A stretch of 64,000 bases of DNA from Porphyrobacter sp. (lineage in GTDB: Bacteria; Pseudomonadota; Alphaproteobacteria; Sphingomonadales; Sphingomonadaceae): NCBI GenBank assembly GCA_017744315.1, contig JAGIBN010000002.1:310001-374000 (forward strand), given 5' to 3'. Shown one piece after another: positions 53,079 through 62,580 of this stretch. Positions within the stretch are counted from its first letter, which is position 1. Each line of letters begins with the position of its first letter. Under the pieces are notes generated by a model that worked only from the letters and a program-made list of their open reading frames with translations, had not been told where the DNA came from and searched no databases. The translations under genes were made by a program, and so were the position numbers.

Positions 53079-54616
53079 TGGAGGGTTTTCCCATTCTTTC
53101 GCTGATGTTGCTCGTCCCGATGGTGGGGGCGGCTGCCTGTCTGTTCGTTGGTGACAAGGCGGCGCGCACGATCGCGCTGGCGGCCACGCTGATCAACCTG
53201 GCGCTGGGCATCGCCCTCTGGGCCAATTTCGATATTGGCGGGCCGCAGTGGCAGTTCACTGAGCGGGCGCCGATTTTCGCCGGCTTCAGCTGGGCCCTGG
53301 GCATCGACGGCATCGCGATGATGCTGATCGTGCTGAGCGTGTTCCTGATGCCGATCTGCATCCTGGCGAGCGCCTCGATCGACAAGCGCGTCGGCGAGTA
53401 CATGGCTGCGTTCCTGTTCATGGAAACGCTGATGATCGGCGTGTTCGCCGCTCAGGACCTGTATTTGTTCTACATCTTCTTCGAAGCCGGCCTGATCCCG
53501 ATGTACCTGATTATCGGCATCTGGGGCGGGGCGAACCGGATTTACGCGGCCTACAAGTTCTTCCTCTACACGCTGCTCGGCTCGGTGCTGATGCTGATCG
53601 CGATGCTGTGGATGGTGAACGAGGCGGGCACCACCGACATCCCGACGCTGATGGCCTACGACTTCCCGGTGAAGGCGCAGACCTGGCTATGGCTGGCCTT
53701 CTTCGCGAGCTTCGCGGTGAAGATGCCGATGTGGCCGGTGCACACCTGGTTGCCTGACGCCCACGTGCAGGCGCCGACGGCGGGTTCGGTCATCCTGGCT
53801 GGCGTTCTGCTGAAGATGGGCGGCTACGGCTTCATCCGCTTCAGCTTGCCGATGTTCCCTGAAGCCAGCGCCCAACTAATGTGGCTGGTCTTTGCGCTGT
53901 CGATGGTCGCCGTGGTGGTCACCAGCCTGATCGCGCTGGTCCAGCACGACATGAAGAAGCTGATCGCCTATTCGTCGGTCGCCCACATGGCTATCGTGAC
54001 CGTGGGCCTGTTCGCGTTCAACGTGCAGGGCCTCGAAGGCTCGATGATCGTGATGCTGAGCCACGGCCTGGTCTCTGGCGCGTTGTTCCTCTGCGTCGGC
54101 GTGATCTACGATCGCCTGCATACCCGCGAGATCGACCGCTACGGCGGCCTTGCGATCAACATGCCGAAGTACGCGCTGTTCTTCATGCTGTTCACCATGG
54201 CCAGCATCGGCCTTCCGGGTACGAGCGGCTTCGTTGGTGAGTTCCTGAGCCTTGCGGGCATCTATCAGGTATCGAGCTGGGTGGCTTTCGTCTGCACGAC
54301 CGGCATCATCCTCGGCGCGGCCTACATGTTGTATCTCTACGCTCGGGTAGTGTTCGGGGTGCAAAAGAATGCCGACGCGGCTGCCATGCCGGACCTGTCC
54401 TGGCGTGAGTGGCTCATGCTCGGACCGATCGCTGCAGCGGTGCTGTGGATGGGTGTCTATCCGGAAAGCTTCCTGGCGCCGATGCGTGCCGACATCCAGG
54501 CACTCAACGCTCGTGTGGCTCGTGCTGCACCGGCCGGCGATGCTCGCCTGGTCATAAGCAAAGCGGCTCCGGCCAAAACCGAAGCGACAACTGAAGCGCA
54601 CGAGGGGGCGCACTAA
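53078..54616 (+). CDS. nuoM: NADH-quinone oxidoreductase subunit M
   Basis: 512 residues with about 14 membrane helices. The proton-channel signature FFASFAVKMPMWPVHTWLPD and the membrane Glu in LYFIFFEAGL-like context (FYIFFEAGLIPMY) are present. The C-terminal 40 residues are soluble and Ala/Thr-rich (KAAPAKTEATTEAHEG). The ATG overlaps the last base of the nuoL stop. Confidence 0.96.
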   Translation: MEGFPILSLMLLVPMVGAAACLFVGDKAARTIALAATLINLALGIALWANFDIGGPQWQFTERAPIFAGFSWALGIDGIAMMLIVLSVFLMPICILASASIDKRVGEYMAAFLFMETLMIGVFAAQDLYLFYIFFEAGLIPMYLIIGIWGGANRIYAAYKFFLYTLLGSVLMLIAMLWMVNEAGTTDIPTLMAYDFPVKAQTWLWLAFFASFAVKMPMWPVHTWLPDAHVQAPTAGSVILAGVLLKMGGYGFIRFSLPMFPEASAQLMWLVFALSMVAVVVTSLIALVQHDMKKLIAYSSVAHMAIVTVGLFAFNVQGLEGSMIVMLSHGLVSGALFLCVGVIYDRLHTREIDRYGGLAINMPKYALFFMLFTMASIGLPGTSGFVGEFLSLAGIYQVSSWVAFVCTTGIILGAAYMLYLYARVVFGVQKNADAAAMPDLSWREWLMLGPIAAAVLWMGVYPESFLAPMRADIQALNARVARAAPAGDARLVISKAAPAKTEATTEAHEGAH

Positions 54617-56079
54617 TGGATTTCGTGGCCTCTCTTGGACTGATCCTTCCCGAGTTGATTCTCTCGATCACGGGTCTCGTGCTGCTGCTCGTCGCGGCCT
54701 GGGCCGGTGACAAGGCGTCAAGCGCGATCAGCATCGCCGCCTGCGTGGCGTTGGGCGCCTGTTTCTTCATCGTCGCGCCGGCCGTTTGCTCCGGTGCTTC
54801 AGGGGCCGGTACGGTGGCGTTCTTCGGTCAATTCCGTGCAGACGCGTTCGCCGGCTTTGCCAAGCTCATGATCTACGCCGCGAGTGGTGCCGCGTTGGTC
54901 GTGGCACCGGCCTTCTTTGGCCGGACCGGCTCGATGAAGGCGGAATATCCGGTGCTCATCCTGTTCGCGACCGTCGGCATGAGCCTGATGGTCTCGGCGG
55001 GCGACCTGCTGACGCTGTACATCGGGCTCGAGATGAACTCGCTCGCCGCCTACGTCCTCGCTGCCTTCCTGCGCAACGACAGCCGTTCCTCGGAAGCGGG
55101 ACTCAAGTATTTCGTCCTCGGCGCGCTTGCGAGCGGCATCCTGCTGTTCGGCATGAGCCTGACCTACGGCTTCACCGGCACGATCAGCTATGAAGGCATT
55201 CGTACGGCTGTCAGCGGCGGTCTCGTCGGCGGTACTCTGTTCGGCCTCGTGTTCGTGTTCGCTGGCCTGGCGTTCAAGATCAGCGCCGTTCCGTTCCACA
55301 TGTGGACGCCAGACGTCTACGAAGGTGCGCCGACGCCGGTGACCGCGTTCTTTGCCAGCGCGCCCAAGGTCGCGGCCGTTGCGCTTACCACCCGCGTGGC
55401 GATTGAGGCCTTCGGATCGCAGGCCGACGCGTGGCGCCAGGTGGTCATCTTTGCAGCGCTTGCATCGATTGTGATCGGTGCACTGGGCGCGATCGGGCAG
55501 TCGAACATCAAGCGCCTGCTCGCCTATTCCTCGATCAACAACGTCGGCTTCATTCTCATCGGTCTGGCCTGCGCCACGCCCAAGGGTGTGAGTGGCCTGC
55601 TGGTCTATCTGGCGATCTACGTCGCCATGACCGTCGGCAGCTTTGTGGCCGTTTTGATGATGCGCGCTGAAGACGGTACTCCGATCGAAGGGATTGCCGA
55701 TCTGGCGGGGCTCTCACGGACGCGTCCGGCTTTGGCCTGGTGCCTCGCGATGCTGATGTTCAGCCTCGCCGGCATTCCACCGCTGTTCGGCTTCTGGGGC
55801 AAGTTCGTGGTGTTCCAGGCTGCGGTTCAGGCCAACCTGATCGCGCTGGCAGCCATCGGTATCGCCGCCTCGGTGATCGGTGCGTTCTACTACATCAAGA
55901 TCGTCAAGATCATGTTCTTCGACGAGCCGGCCGACACCATTCGGGGCAAGAGCGATTGGGCGCATTGGGCCTTGCTGGCAATCAGCGCGGTAGTGATTTC
56001 GCCGCTCGGATACCTGCTGACGGCCTGGCTCGGCAAACTGGCCGATGGTGCGGCCGCGGCGCTGTTCCTCCTTGCCTGA
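54616..56079 (+). CDS. nuoN: NADH-quinone oxidoreductase subunit N
   Basis: 487 residues. The antiporter-like core shows GLEMNSLAAYVLAAFLR, LGALASGILLFGMSL, FKISAVPFHMWTPDVYEGAPT and FGFWGKFVVFQAA. It is the last complex I subunit of the operon. The stop lies 5 bases inside the start region of birA, whose TTG at 56072 is upstream of it. Confidence 0.96.
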   Translation: MDFVASLGLILPELILSITGLVLLLVAAWAGDKASSAISIAACVALGACFFIVAPAVCSGASGAGTVAFFGQFRADAFAGFAKLMIYAASGAALVVAPAFFGRTGSMKAEYPVLILFATVGMSLMVSAGDLLTLYIGLEMNSLAAYVLAAFLRNDSRSSEAGLKYFVLGALASGILLFGMSLTYGFTGTISYEGIRTAVSGGLVGGTLFGLVFVFAGLAFKISAVPFHMWTPDVYEGAPTPVTAFFASAPKVAAVALTTRVAIEAFGSQADAWRQVVIFAALASIVIGALGAIGQSNIKRLLAYSSINNVGFILIGLACATPKGVSGLLVYLAIYVAMTVGSFVAVLMMRAEDGTPIEGIADLAGLSRTRPALAWCLAMLMFSLAGIPPLFGFWGKFVVFQAAVQANLIALAAIGIAASVIGAFYYIKIVKIMFFDEPADTIRGKSDWAHWALLAISAVVISPLGYLLTAWLGKLADGAAAALFLLA

Positions 56080-56806
56080 CAAAGCCCTCCGCATCGAGCT
56101 CATCGAAAAGACGGGTTCGACCAGCGCCGATCTCCTCCAGCGCCTTTCGGCGCTGGACCCGGTGGAAGAGGGCGCCTGGTTGGTAGCGGAGCGGCAGGTT
56201 TCCGGACGCGGCCGCCAGGGCCGTTCATGGCTGGATGGTCCGGGCAATTTCATGGGCTCGACCACGGTCCACCTTCACCCGCAGGATCCGCCGGCGCAGA
56301 CCCTGTCGTTTGCCGCAGCCCTCGCGACTTACGAGGCGGTCGTAGCCCATCTTGCCGTACCCCAGGCCTTGCAGCTCAAGTGGCCCAACGACCTGCTGCT
56401 CGGTGGAGCCAAGATCGCGGGCATCCTGCTCGAGAGGTCCGGAAACGTCGCGGTCGTCGGGATCGGGGTGAACCTGTCTGTCGCGCCGCATCTCGGTGAA
56501 AGAGCGACGGGCTATCTCGCCCAGCGTGGTCCAGCACCTGACCGGGATGCCTTCGCGCGCGATCTTGCAGCTTCGTTTGATCGCGAACTAGGGCGCTGGC
56601 GGCAATACGGCACCGAAGCGTTGTTCAAGCGGTGGCTCGCTGCTGCTCACCCGCTCGGATCGCCGCTTGCAGTGCATAACGCCGAGGGTGTGCGCGAGAC
56701 GGGCGAGTTCGCTGGGCTTGAACCCGACGGGGCACTTCGCTTGCGTCTTGCCGACGGCACGGTGCGTGTGGTTCATGCCGGTGATGTAACGATCGAGGGA
56801 GGCTGA
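56072..56806 (+). CDS. birA: Biotin-[acetyl-CoA-carboxylase] ligase without an N-terminal HTH
   Basis: 244 residues from the TTG at 56072 (PDKALRIELIEKTGSTSADL), overlapping the nuoN stop. The biotin-protein ligase motifs are present: GSTSADLLQR, RQVSGRGRQGRSW (biotinyl-AMP loop), NFMGST and KWPNDLLLGGAKIAGILLE. The frame is open upstream only inside nuoN and lacks the winged-helix domain of E. coli BirA, so it is a monofunctional ligase that cannot repress biotin genes. It biotinylates the acetyl-CoA carboxylase carrier protein. Its place after nuoN is typical for alphaproteobacteria. Confidence 0.9.
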   Translation: MPDKALRIELIEKTGSTSADLLQRLSALDPVEEGAWLVAERQVSGRGRQGRSWLDGPGNFMGSTTVHLHPQDPPAQTLSFAAALATYEAVVAHLAVPQALQLKWPNDLLLGGAKIAGILLERSGNVAVVGIGVNLSVAPHLGERATGYLAQRGPAPDRDAFARDLAASFDRELGRWRQYGTEALFKRWLAAAHPLGSPLAVHNAEGVRETGEFAGLEPDGALRLRLADGTVRVVHAGDVTIEGG

Positions 56807-56809
56807 GCG

Positions 56810-57589
56810 ATGCTGCTCGCGGTCGATGTCGGAAATACCAACGTGGTCTTCGCCTTGTTCGAAGGGCGCGAGATCCGCACTCGCTGGCGGATCGCGACCG
56901 ATCCCCGCAGAACCGGTGACGAGTATGCGGTCTGGCTGCTGCAACTCATGGCCATCGAAGGGATCGATCGGAACGCGGTGACGCAGATGATCGTCTCGAC
57001 TGTCGTTCCCAGGGCGCGGCATAATCTCGAAGTGCTGGGCGAGAAGTACTTCGGCCTGTCTCCACTGATCGCGGGTGAGGGCAGGGCGTCGTGGGATTTC
57101 CCGATCGATGTCGACGATCCCCGCACGTTGGGGGCCGATCGCGCCGTCAACGTGATAGCCGCCCACACGTTCTGGCAGGGTGATCTTGTGGTCGTCGACT
57201 TCGGTACGGCGACCACCTTTGAAGTGATCGACTTCAACGGCGCCTACAAGGGCGGCATCATCGCGCCCGGCATCAATCTCTCGCTCGATGCACTGGTCAA
57301 TAATACAGCCAAGCTGCCGCGTATTGCGATCGAGACACCACGTAGCGACGCCGTTATCGGGCGGAACACCGAGGACCAGATGTTGATCGGTGTGTTCTGG
57401 GGTTACGTTGCGATGATGGAAGGGCTTATCGCGCGCCTCCGTTCCGAAATCGGGCGCCCCATCAAGGTGATCGCAACCGGTGGTCTGGCGCTGCTGTTCG
57501 ATGAACACACTGAGATTTTTGAAGCTGTTGAGCCGGATCTGACGCTCAAGGGCATGGCCATACTCGCCGAAAGGGCCGCATTGCGTTGA
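56810..57589 (+). CDS. coaX: Type III pantothenate kinase
   Basis: 259 residues. The actin-like fold shows [17 protein letters not shown] (phosphate 1), [11 protein letters not shown] and [14 protein letters not shown] (phosphate 2), with [11 protein letters not shown]. It phosphorylates pantothenate in the first step of CoA synthesis. The stop overlaps the next gene's TTG in TTGA. Confidence 0.94.
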   Translation: MLLAVDVGNTNVVFALFEGREIRTRWRIATDPRRTGDEYAVWLLQLMAIEGIDRNAVTQMIVSTVVPRARHNLEVLGEKYFGLSPLIAGEGRASWDFPIDVDDPRTLGADRAVNVIAAHTFWQGDLVVVDFGTATTFEVIDFNGAYKGGIIAPGINLSLDALVNNTAKLPRIAIETPRSDAVIGRNTEDQMLIGVFWGYVAMMEGLIARLRSEIGRPIKVIATGGLALLFDEHTEIFEAVEPDLTLKGMAILAERAALR

Positions 57590-59235
57590 AGAAGAATTTC
57601 GCACCTGAAGACGAACTGCTGTTCCTTGCCCTTGGCGGGTCGGGCGAGATCGGCATGAACGTCAATCTCTATGGTTGCCGCGGCAAATGGCTGATGGTCG
57701 ACTTGGGCATGAGCTTTGGCGCCGCCGAGTATCCGGGCACCGAGCTGATCTTTGCCGATCCAGAGTTCATCGAAGAGCGTGTCGAGGACCTGCTGGGCAT
57801 CGTTCTCACCCACGCGCATGAGGATCACATCGGCGCCGTTCCCTACTTCGCGGCCGATCTTGGCGTCCCGCTCTACGCGACGCCGTTCACCGCGGAGCTG
57901 GTCCGCCGCAAGCTCGACGAGGCCGGGATCACCGACCAGGTCGAATTGATCGTGGTCGAAGAAGACCATGGATCGATCGCCCTCTGCCCTTTCGAAGTCA
58001 CTTACATCCCGCTCGCTCACTCGATCGCCGAGGGCAACGCGCTTCTGATCGAGACCCCGTTCGGGCGGGTGTTCCACACCGGGGACTGGAAGCTCGACGA
58101 GGAACCCTTGATCGGGCAGCCGGCCACCGAAGAGGAACTGACGCAGCTCGGCGACGAGGGTATCCTGGCGATGGTCTGCGATTCGACCAACGTCTTCAAT
58201 CCCCTGCCGTCAGGCTCCGAGGGCGCGGTCTATCGCGGGCTTTTGGAGGAAGTGCAGCGCCACGCAGGCAAGCGTGTGCTGGTCACCACTTTCGCCTCCA
58301 ACGTTGCCCGCTTGCAGACGCTGGGTCGCGTTGCGCGGGAGACGGGGCGTCAGTTGTGTGTTGCCGGTCGCTCGCTCGACCGGATGATCGAAGTCTCGCA
58401 GGCCAACGGCTATCTGGGCGACCTGCCTGAACCGGTCGATTTCGATACGGCGATGGACTTGCCGCGGGGCAAGGTGCTGATCATCGCAACTGGGGGCCAG
58501 GGAGAGCCGCGGGCCGCGCTGGCCCGCATTGCCGACGACAGCCACCCGATCAGCCTGACCGAGGGCGACGTGGTGCTGTTCTCCAGTCGTCAGATCCCGG
58601 GCAACGAGCTTGCCATCGGTCGGGTCCAGAACCAGCTCGCCGAGCGGGGCATCCAGATGGTTTCGGACCGTCAGAGCATGATCCACGTGTCCGGCCACCC
58701 GGGCCGCCCGGAGCTCGAAGCGCTTTACGGTTGGCTCAAACCCAAGATCCTCGTGCCGGTTCACGGAGAGATCCGTCACATGCACGAGCAGGCTCGCCTC
58801 GGCAGTGCTAGCGGAATTCCCGACACGGTGTTCCAGAAGAATGGTGACATAGTCCGCCTAGCACCGGGCAAGCCGGGGAAGCTCGCGTCGGTGCATACTG
58901 GCCGGCTCGTGCTCGATGGCGACATTGTCGTCCCCGCCGATGGAGAGGCGATCACGACCCGCCGCCGCCTGGCCCGCGATGGGCTGGTGATCGTGGCTCT
59001 CGACGGGAAGGGCAGGGCCCAGATCCATGGCCTGGGCCTGCCTCTCGACGAGGACTACGATGAGTTCGTCGCCGAGGCCGAGGCGGATGTGGCCGAAGCT
59101 CTCAAGCGCCTGAAGGGCGCTGCGGCGCGTGACCGGGATGCGATCTCGGAAGCCGCGAGACTGGCTGCGCGCCGCGCGGCCCAGCGCTGGTCGGGCAAGA
59201 AGCCGCAGACCAAAGTTATCTTGCCGGCGGAGTGA
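57586..59235 (+). CDS. rnj: Ribonuclease J
   Basis: 549 residues with a TTG start. The metallo-beta-lactamase zinc motif [11 protein letters not shown], a later GDWKLDEEP and the beta-CASP signature CDSTNVFNP are present, with the C-terminal [15 protein letters not shown]. It is a 5' exo- and endoribonuclease; the window thus encodes both RNase E and RNase J. The position after coaX is the usual alphaproteobacterial order. A Lys/Arg-rich tail ends the protein. Confidence 0.94.
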   Translation: MKKNFAPEDELLFLALGGSGEIGMNVNLYGCRGKWLMVDLGMSFGAAEYPGTELIFADPEFIEERVEDLLGIVLTHAHEDHIGAVPYFAADLGVPLYATPFTAELVRRKLDEAGITDQVELIVVEEDHGSIALCPFEVTYIPLAHSIAEGNALLIETPFGRVFHTGDWKLDEEPLIGQPATEEELTQLGDEGILAMVCDSTNVFNPLPSGSEGAVYRGLLEEVQRHAGKRVLVTTFASNVARLQTLGRVARETGRQLCVAGRSLDRMIEVSQANGYLGDLPEPVDFDTAMDLPRGKVLIIATGGQGEPRAALARIADDSHPISLTEGDVVLFSSRQIPGNELAIGRVQNQLAERGIQMVSDRQSMIHVSGHPGRPELEALYGWLKPKILVPVHGEIRHMHEQARLGSASGIPDTVFQKNGDIVRLAPGKPGKLASVHTGRLVLDGDIVVPADGEAITTRRRLARDGLVIVALDGKGRAQIHGLGLPLDEDYDEFVAEAEADVAEALKRLKGAAARDRDAISEAARLAARRAAQRWSGKKPQTKVILPAE

Positions 59236-59239
59236 GGCG

Positions 59240-59545
59240 ATGAACTGGACGTCGGTGGTCGCGATTTACGCGCTGTTTTGGGTGATGAGCGCATTCTTGC
59301 TGCTCCCATTCGGGATCAGGACGCACGATGAGGCAGGGCTCGAGAAGATCCCTGGGCAGGCGGACAGCGCGCCGGCCAACTTTCGCCCTGGCAGGCTTGC
59401 CGTGAGGGCGACGATCCTCTCGGCGGTCCTCTGCGGTCTCTATGTCGCCAACTACGTCTATGGCTGGATCGAGCCGTCGGACCTCGACTTCTTTGGGGAG
59501 TGGGTCGGCTACCCGGACGAACAGCGGCCTGCCGACCCGCAGTAA
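59240..59545 (+). CDS. DUF1467 family membrane protein
   Basis: 101 residues from the ATG at 59240, 4 bases after the RNase J stop. Two membrane helices (about 6-24 and 57-76) flank a conserved loop (PFGIRTHDEAGLEKIPGQAD and SAPANFRPGRLAVRATILSA) that identifies the DUF1467 family. The function is unknown. It is the last gene of the run that starts with nuoA. Confidence 0.88.
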   Translation: MNWTSVVAIYALFWVMSAFLLLPFGIRTHDEAGLEKIPGQADSAPANFRPGRLAVRATILSAVLCGLYVANYVYGWIEPSDLDFFGEWVGYPDEQRPADPQ

Positions 59546-59548
59546 GCC

Positions 59549-62131
59549 TCAGGTCCGCAGGCGCTCGATTGCCTGTGCTAGCGCCACGTAGAGCTTGCCC
59601 ATATCCGACGACAGCAGGGTTACCGCCATCGCGTGACCGTCCCGCGTGGACAGCACGTTACGCAGCATCGCCTCGAAGTCGTGGATGTAGCGATTGACCG
59701 TTTCGCGGAAATCGCCGTCTTCCTGATAGATGTCCGCGATGGCGCGGACTTCCTGTGTGTTGAGCAGGCGCACCGCGCGTCGGGTAAAGATACCGCGATC
59801 ACCGCGCAGATAGCTGGCCCAGGCGGTGTCGGTGACCTCCGTATCGAGCGACTTGGCAATGTCGATCGCGCTCGAATTCAGGCTTTCGGTGATCAGCGCC
59901 ATGCGGCGGGCAAAGTCGTTGTCCACCTGCTCTTCGGCACGCTGGCGTGCGTGGGCGACGCGGCGTTCGAGATTGCCGGCCAGCTCATTGACGGCCGCCA
60001 GCTGGTCGCGAAGCTGAACCGTCGTGGCTCGGCCGGATTCGCTGGCCTGCTTTGCGGCTGCCTGCAGTTCCTCGATCGCCCCTGACGCGTGGACTCGCAG
60101 GGCCTCGTCGATTGCGGCGCTGCTCTCGCTGCCAATCCGTTCGGCGAGAGCTCTTACAGCCTCGGAATGCTGCCCCTGCAGGTTCGCGACGACCCCGCCG
60201 GTAGCCTTCTCAAGCGTCTCAATCGCCGCCACGAGTTCGTCCCGGGCGTGATCGGCCAAGCTCTCGGTCGCTCCCGCCAGGTCGGACAGGCGGGATTCGA
60301 GGGTCGAGAGCTGGACCAAGGTCGCCGAACCCTGTTCCTGGGCGGTCGCCACGTGATCCACCAGCGCCGCGCCCTTGTCGCCCGCTTCGTTGATCAGCGC
60401 GGTCAGTGCAACTGCCTGGGTCTCAAAGGTCTGGAGGCGCCGCTCGGCCTCGCCGAGAGACTGAGGGAGTTTCTCGCCGCTGTGTTCGGCACTTGAACGG
60501 ATGAGTTCGAGCAGGCGCACGCTGTCGTCGGTGAGGCGGATAAGTTCCTTGCCGCTGTTCGCGATCAGGCCTTGGCTTTCCGCCAGTCGCTCGACCAGAC
60601 CGGCTGCAGCTTCGGTCAGTCCGTCCTGGGTAAAGCGGCCTTGCCGTTCGAGACGCTCCATCTCCGCACTGAGGCCCGCCAGGCGTTCTGCAAGCGCATC
60701 CCCGCGTTCGGCAAGGCCGGCGACGTGGGCAAGGTGCTCTTCCTGCCGTTCAGAAATCTGTGTGTCGAACGCAGACAGGCGTTCCTGCATCGAGTTCAGG
60801 GCCGCGGTCTCTCGCTGCGATGCTTCGACGTGACGTTGCTCGAGATGCTGCTGGAAGGCCTGAACGCGCTCCACGATGGTGGCGTCGATCCGTTCAGCTT
60901 CGGTGCTGAGCGCGGCTAGGCGGCTCTGGGCATTTTCCATCGCCTTCGTGTCGACGTCGCGGACGCGTTGAATTGCCTCGACCATCCGCTGTTCGAGCTC
61001 GGTTACGGCGTTCTTCCAGGACAAGACCGCGTCGGCCTCGCCACTGCGCAAGGTTTCGGCCACTCGGGCGCCTTCGTCGCGCAACAGACTCATGCGTTCG
61101 CGCAGCGCGGTCAAAGTGGCGTCTTCGGCGAGATCATAGTCGTCGCGGCGAGCCTGTAGCTCGTTGCTCAAGGTATCAGCCCGGCGCCGGATCGCTGCGA
61201 ATGCTTCGACCTCGCGGGTATCCAGATCACTTCGGAACGCGGCGCTACGCTCAGCCAGGGCTGCGAAGCGGTTGGCCGCAATCTCGTCGAGCTGGGCGGC
61301 CTGGGCCGTGAAGGCCTGCAGGGCCTCGTCGACCTTTCCACGCAAGCTCAGGACCTGCCGGCTGCTGGCCTCGCCAAATTCGTTTAGTCGGTTGAAGCCC
61401 GCGACCAGTTCGTCGAGCTGATCCTTGGCCACTCCACCGGCATGGCCGATCTGGCTGGCCACGTCGCGGGCAGAGTTCGAAATGACCGGCAAATCGTCGC
61501 GCAGACGGTCCATGTTCTCGAGGGCCGTGGTGCTTACCCGCCCGATAGCCTCGACCTGGGTGCCGTTGTCCTGGATCAGGGCCTGCAGCCGGTCGGCATT
61601 CTGCGACAGACGGTCGCTCGCTACACGGCCAAGGGATTCGAGGTCGCGCGCTTGAGCGGCGATGAAGTCGCGCGCCAGGCTAAGTTCGCGATTGACCATG
61701 GCCAGGCGCCGTTCGAGCAAGGCTGATTCCTGCGACAGGGCCTGGGCGGCCTCACCAAAGCGAACGGCCTCGCGCCGGCTGTTCCGCATGGCGAGCAGCC
61801 ACGCGCCGATAACAAGCACGACCGGGACGGACCAGTCGACGATCCACTCGGACCATTGGGCAGGGCTCGCGCCGGCCAATAGAGCCTCTCGGTGAACCCA
61901 TCCGAAGAACCCAGTCCACCCCGCGACGGCGAGACCTGCAATTACAGGAGCTATCCAGCCTATGGCGCCGAAATGGCGCGGCTGTTCGTCTTCGACCCAC
62001 TCTTCGTCGAACGCGCCCGCAAGGTCATCGGCGCGAACTTCATCTGCCGATTGCGCATCCTGCGCGATCTCAGCCTGGTTTTCGAGTTGGGCTTCCGGGC
62101 CAAGCGCCACGAGGTTTTTCCTGCCTGCCAT
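59549..62131 (-). CDS. Large membrane-anchored coiled-coil protein (TipN-like architecture)
   Basis: 860 residues. A short acidic N-terminal cytoplasmic part (DEEWVEDEQ) is followed by two hydrophobic segments (about residues 56-78 and 98-116). Then come about 600 residues with heptad-like coiled coil (LNEFGEASSRQVLSLRGKVD and many similar segments). A globular, conserved-looking C-terminus closes the protein (RGDRGIFTRRAVRLLNTQEV and SSDMGKLYVALAQAIERL). The architecture is that of Caulobacter TipN, a polarity marker of the new pole; no claim of orthology is made. It is convergent with the DUF1467 gene and divergent from an Hpt-like gene. Confidence 0.78.
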   Translation of the reverse strand: MAGRKNLVALGPEAQLENQAEIAQDAQSADEVRADDLAGAFDEEWVEDEQPRHFGAIGWIAPVIAGLAVAGWTGFFGWVHREALLAGASPAQWSEWIVDWSVPVVLVIGAWLLAMRNSRREAVRFGEAAQALSQESALLERRLAMVNRELSLARDFIAAQARDLESLGRVASDRLSQNADRLQALIQDNGTQVEAIGRVSTTALENMDRLRDDLPVISNSARDVASQIGHAGGVAKDQLDELVAGFNRLNEFGEASSRQVLSLRGKVDEALQAFTAQAAQLDEIAANRFAALAERSAAFRSDLDTREVEAFAAIRRRADTLSNELQARRDDYDLAEDATLTALRERMSLLRDEGARVAETLRSGEADAVLSWKNAVTELEQRMVEAIQRVRDVDTKAMENAQSRLAALSTEAERIDATIVERVQAFQQHLEQRHVEASQRETAALNSMQERLSAFDTQISERQEEHLAHVAGLAERGDALAERLAGLSAEMERLERQGRFTQDGLTEAAAGLVERLAESQGLIANSGKELIRLTDDSVRLLELIRSSAEHSGEKLPQSLGEAERRLQTFETQAVALTALINEAGDKGAALVDHVATAQEQGSATLVQLSTLESRLSDLAGATESLADHARDELVAAIETLEKATGGVVANLQGQHSEAVRALAERIGSESSAAIDEALRVHASGAIEELQAAAKQASESGRATTVQLRDQLAAVNELAGNLERRVAHARQRAEEQVDNDFARRMALITESLNSSAIDIAKSLDTEVTDTAWASYLRGDRGIFTRRAVRLLNTQEVRAIADIYQEDGDFRETVNRYIHDFEAMLRNVLSTRDGHAMAVTLLSSDMGKLYVALAQAIERLRT

Positions 62132-62199
62132 TTTGGTAAACTACCACAGTGATCTGAGTGATAAACCCCGCCTTAACCATCTTCCACCATGGTGGACAG

Positions 62200-62511
62200 A
62201 TGGCTTACGCATCTGGAGATTTTGACTCGAACCTGGCCGCCGCCGCGGGCGATGACCTTGCCCTGCGTGAGGAGCTTCGCGCCGCGTTTCTTGAGAGCCT
62301 GTCACAGCAGATCGACTTGCTCGGCCGTTCACGTTGCGACGGGAACTGGGAGGTTGCGGCAATGCGGATTATAGGGCTGGGCACCAGCTTCCATGCGCAG
62401 GAACTTGTGGACCTAGCCAGCGAGGCACTCGACGGGGCCCCAAGCGACCCTGCCGCCGTTCGCAAGCTCAGCGCGCTATACAATCGTTTCGCCGACGAGC
62501 GTCCTTCCTGA
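62200..62511 (+). CDS. Hpt-like domain protein lacking the phosphoacceptor histidine
   Basis: 103 residues from the ATG at 62200 (GGTGGA 3 bases upstream); a GTG at 62158 is in frame but less likely. The helical pattern REELRAAFLESLSQQIDLL, then WEVAAMRIIGLGTSFHAQEL, then ASEALDGA fits the Hpt four-helix bundle. At the place where Hpt domains carry AHxLKG with the phosphorylated His, this protein has AMRIIG, so both the His and the following Lys are lost. It may act as a regulator of phosphotransfer instead of a phosphate donor. Alternatively the alignment is wrong and it belongs to another helical family. Confidence 0.6.
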   Translation: MAYASGDFDSNLAAAAGDDLALREELRAAFLESLSQQIDLLGRSRCDGNWEVAAMRIIGLGTSFHAQELVDLASEALDGAPSDPAAVRKLSALYNRFADERPS

Positions 62512-62580
62512 TATTCTCCCAGCTTGGCAGGTTCGTAGCGACCGCGTAGGTCGTACCCGCCTGTTGCGGGGAGGTGGAGG

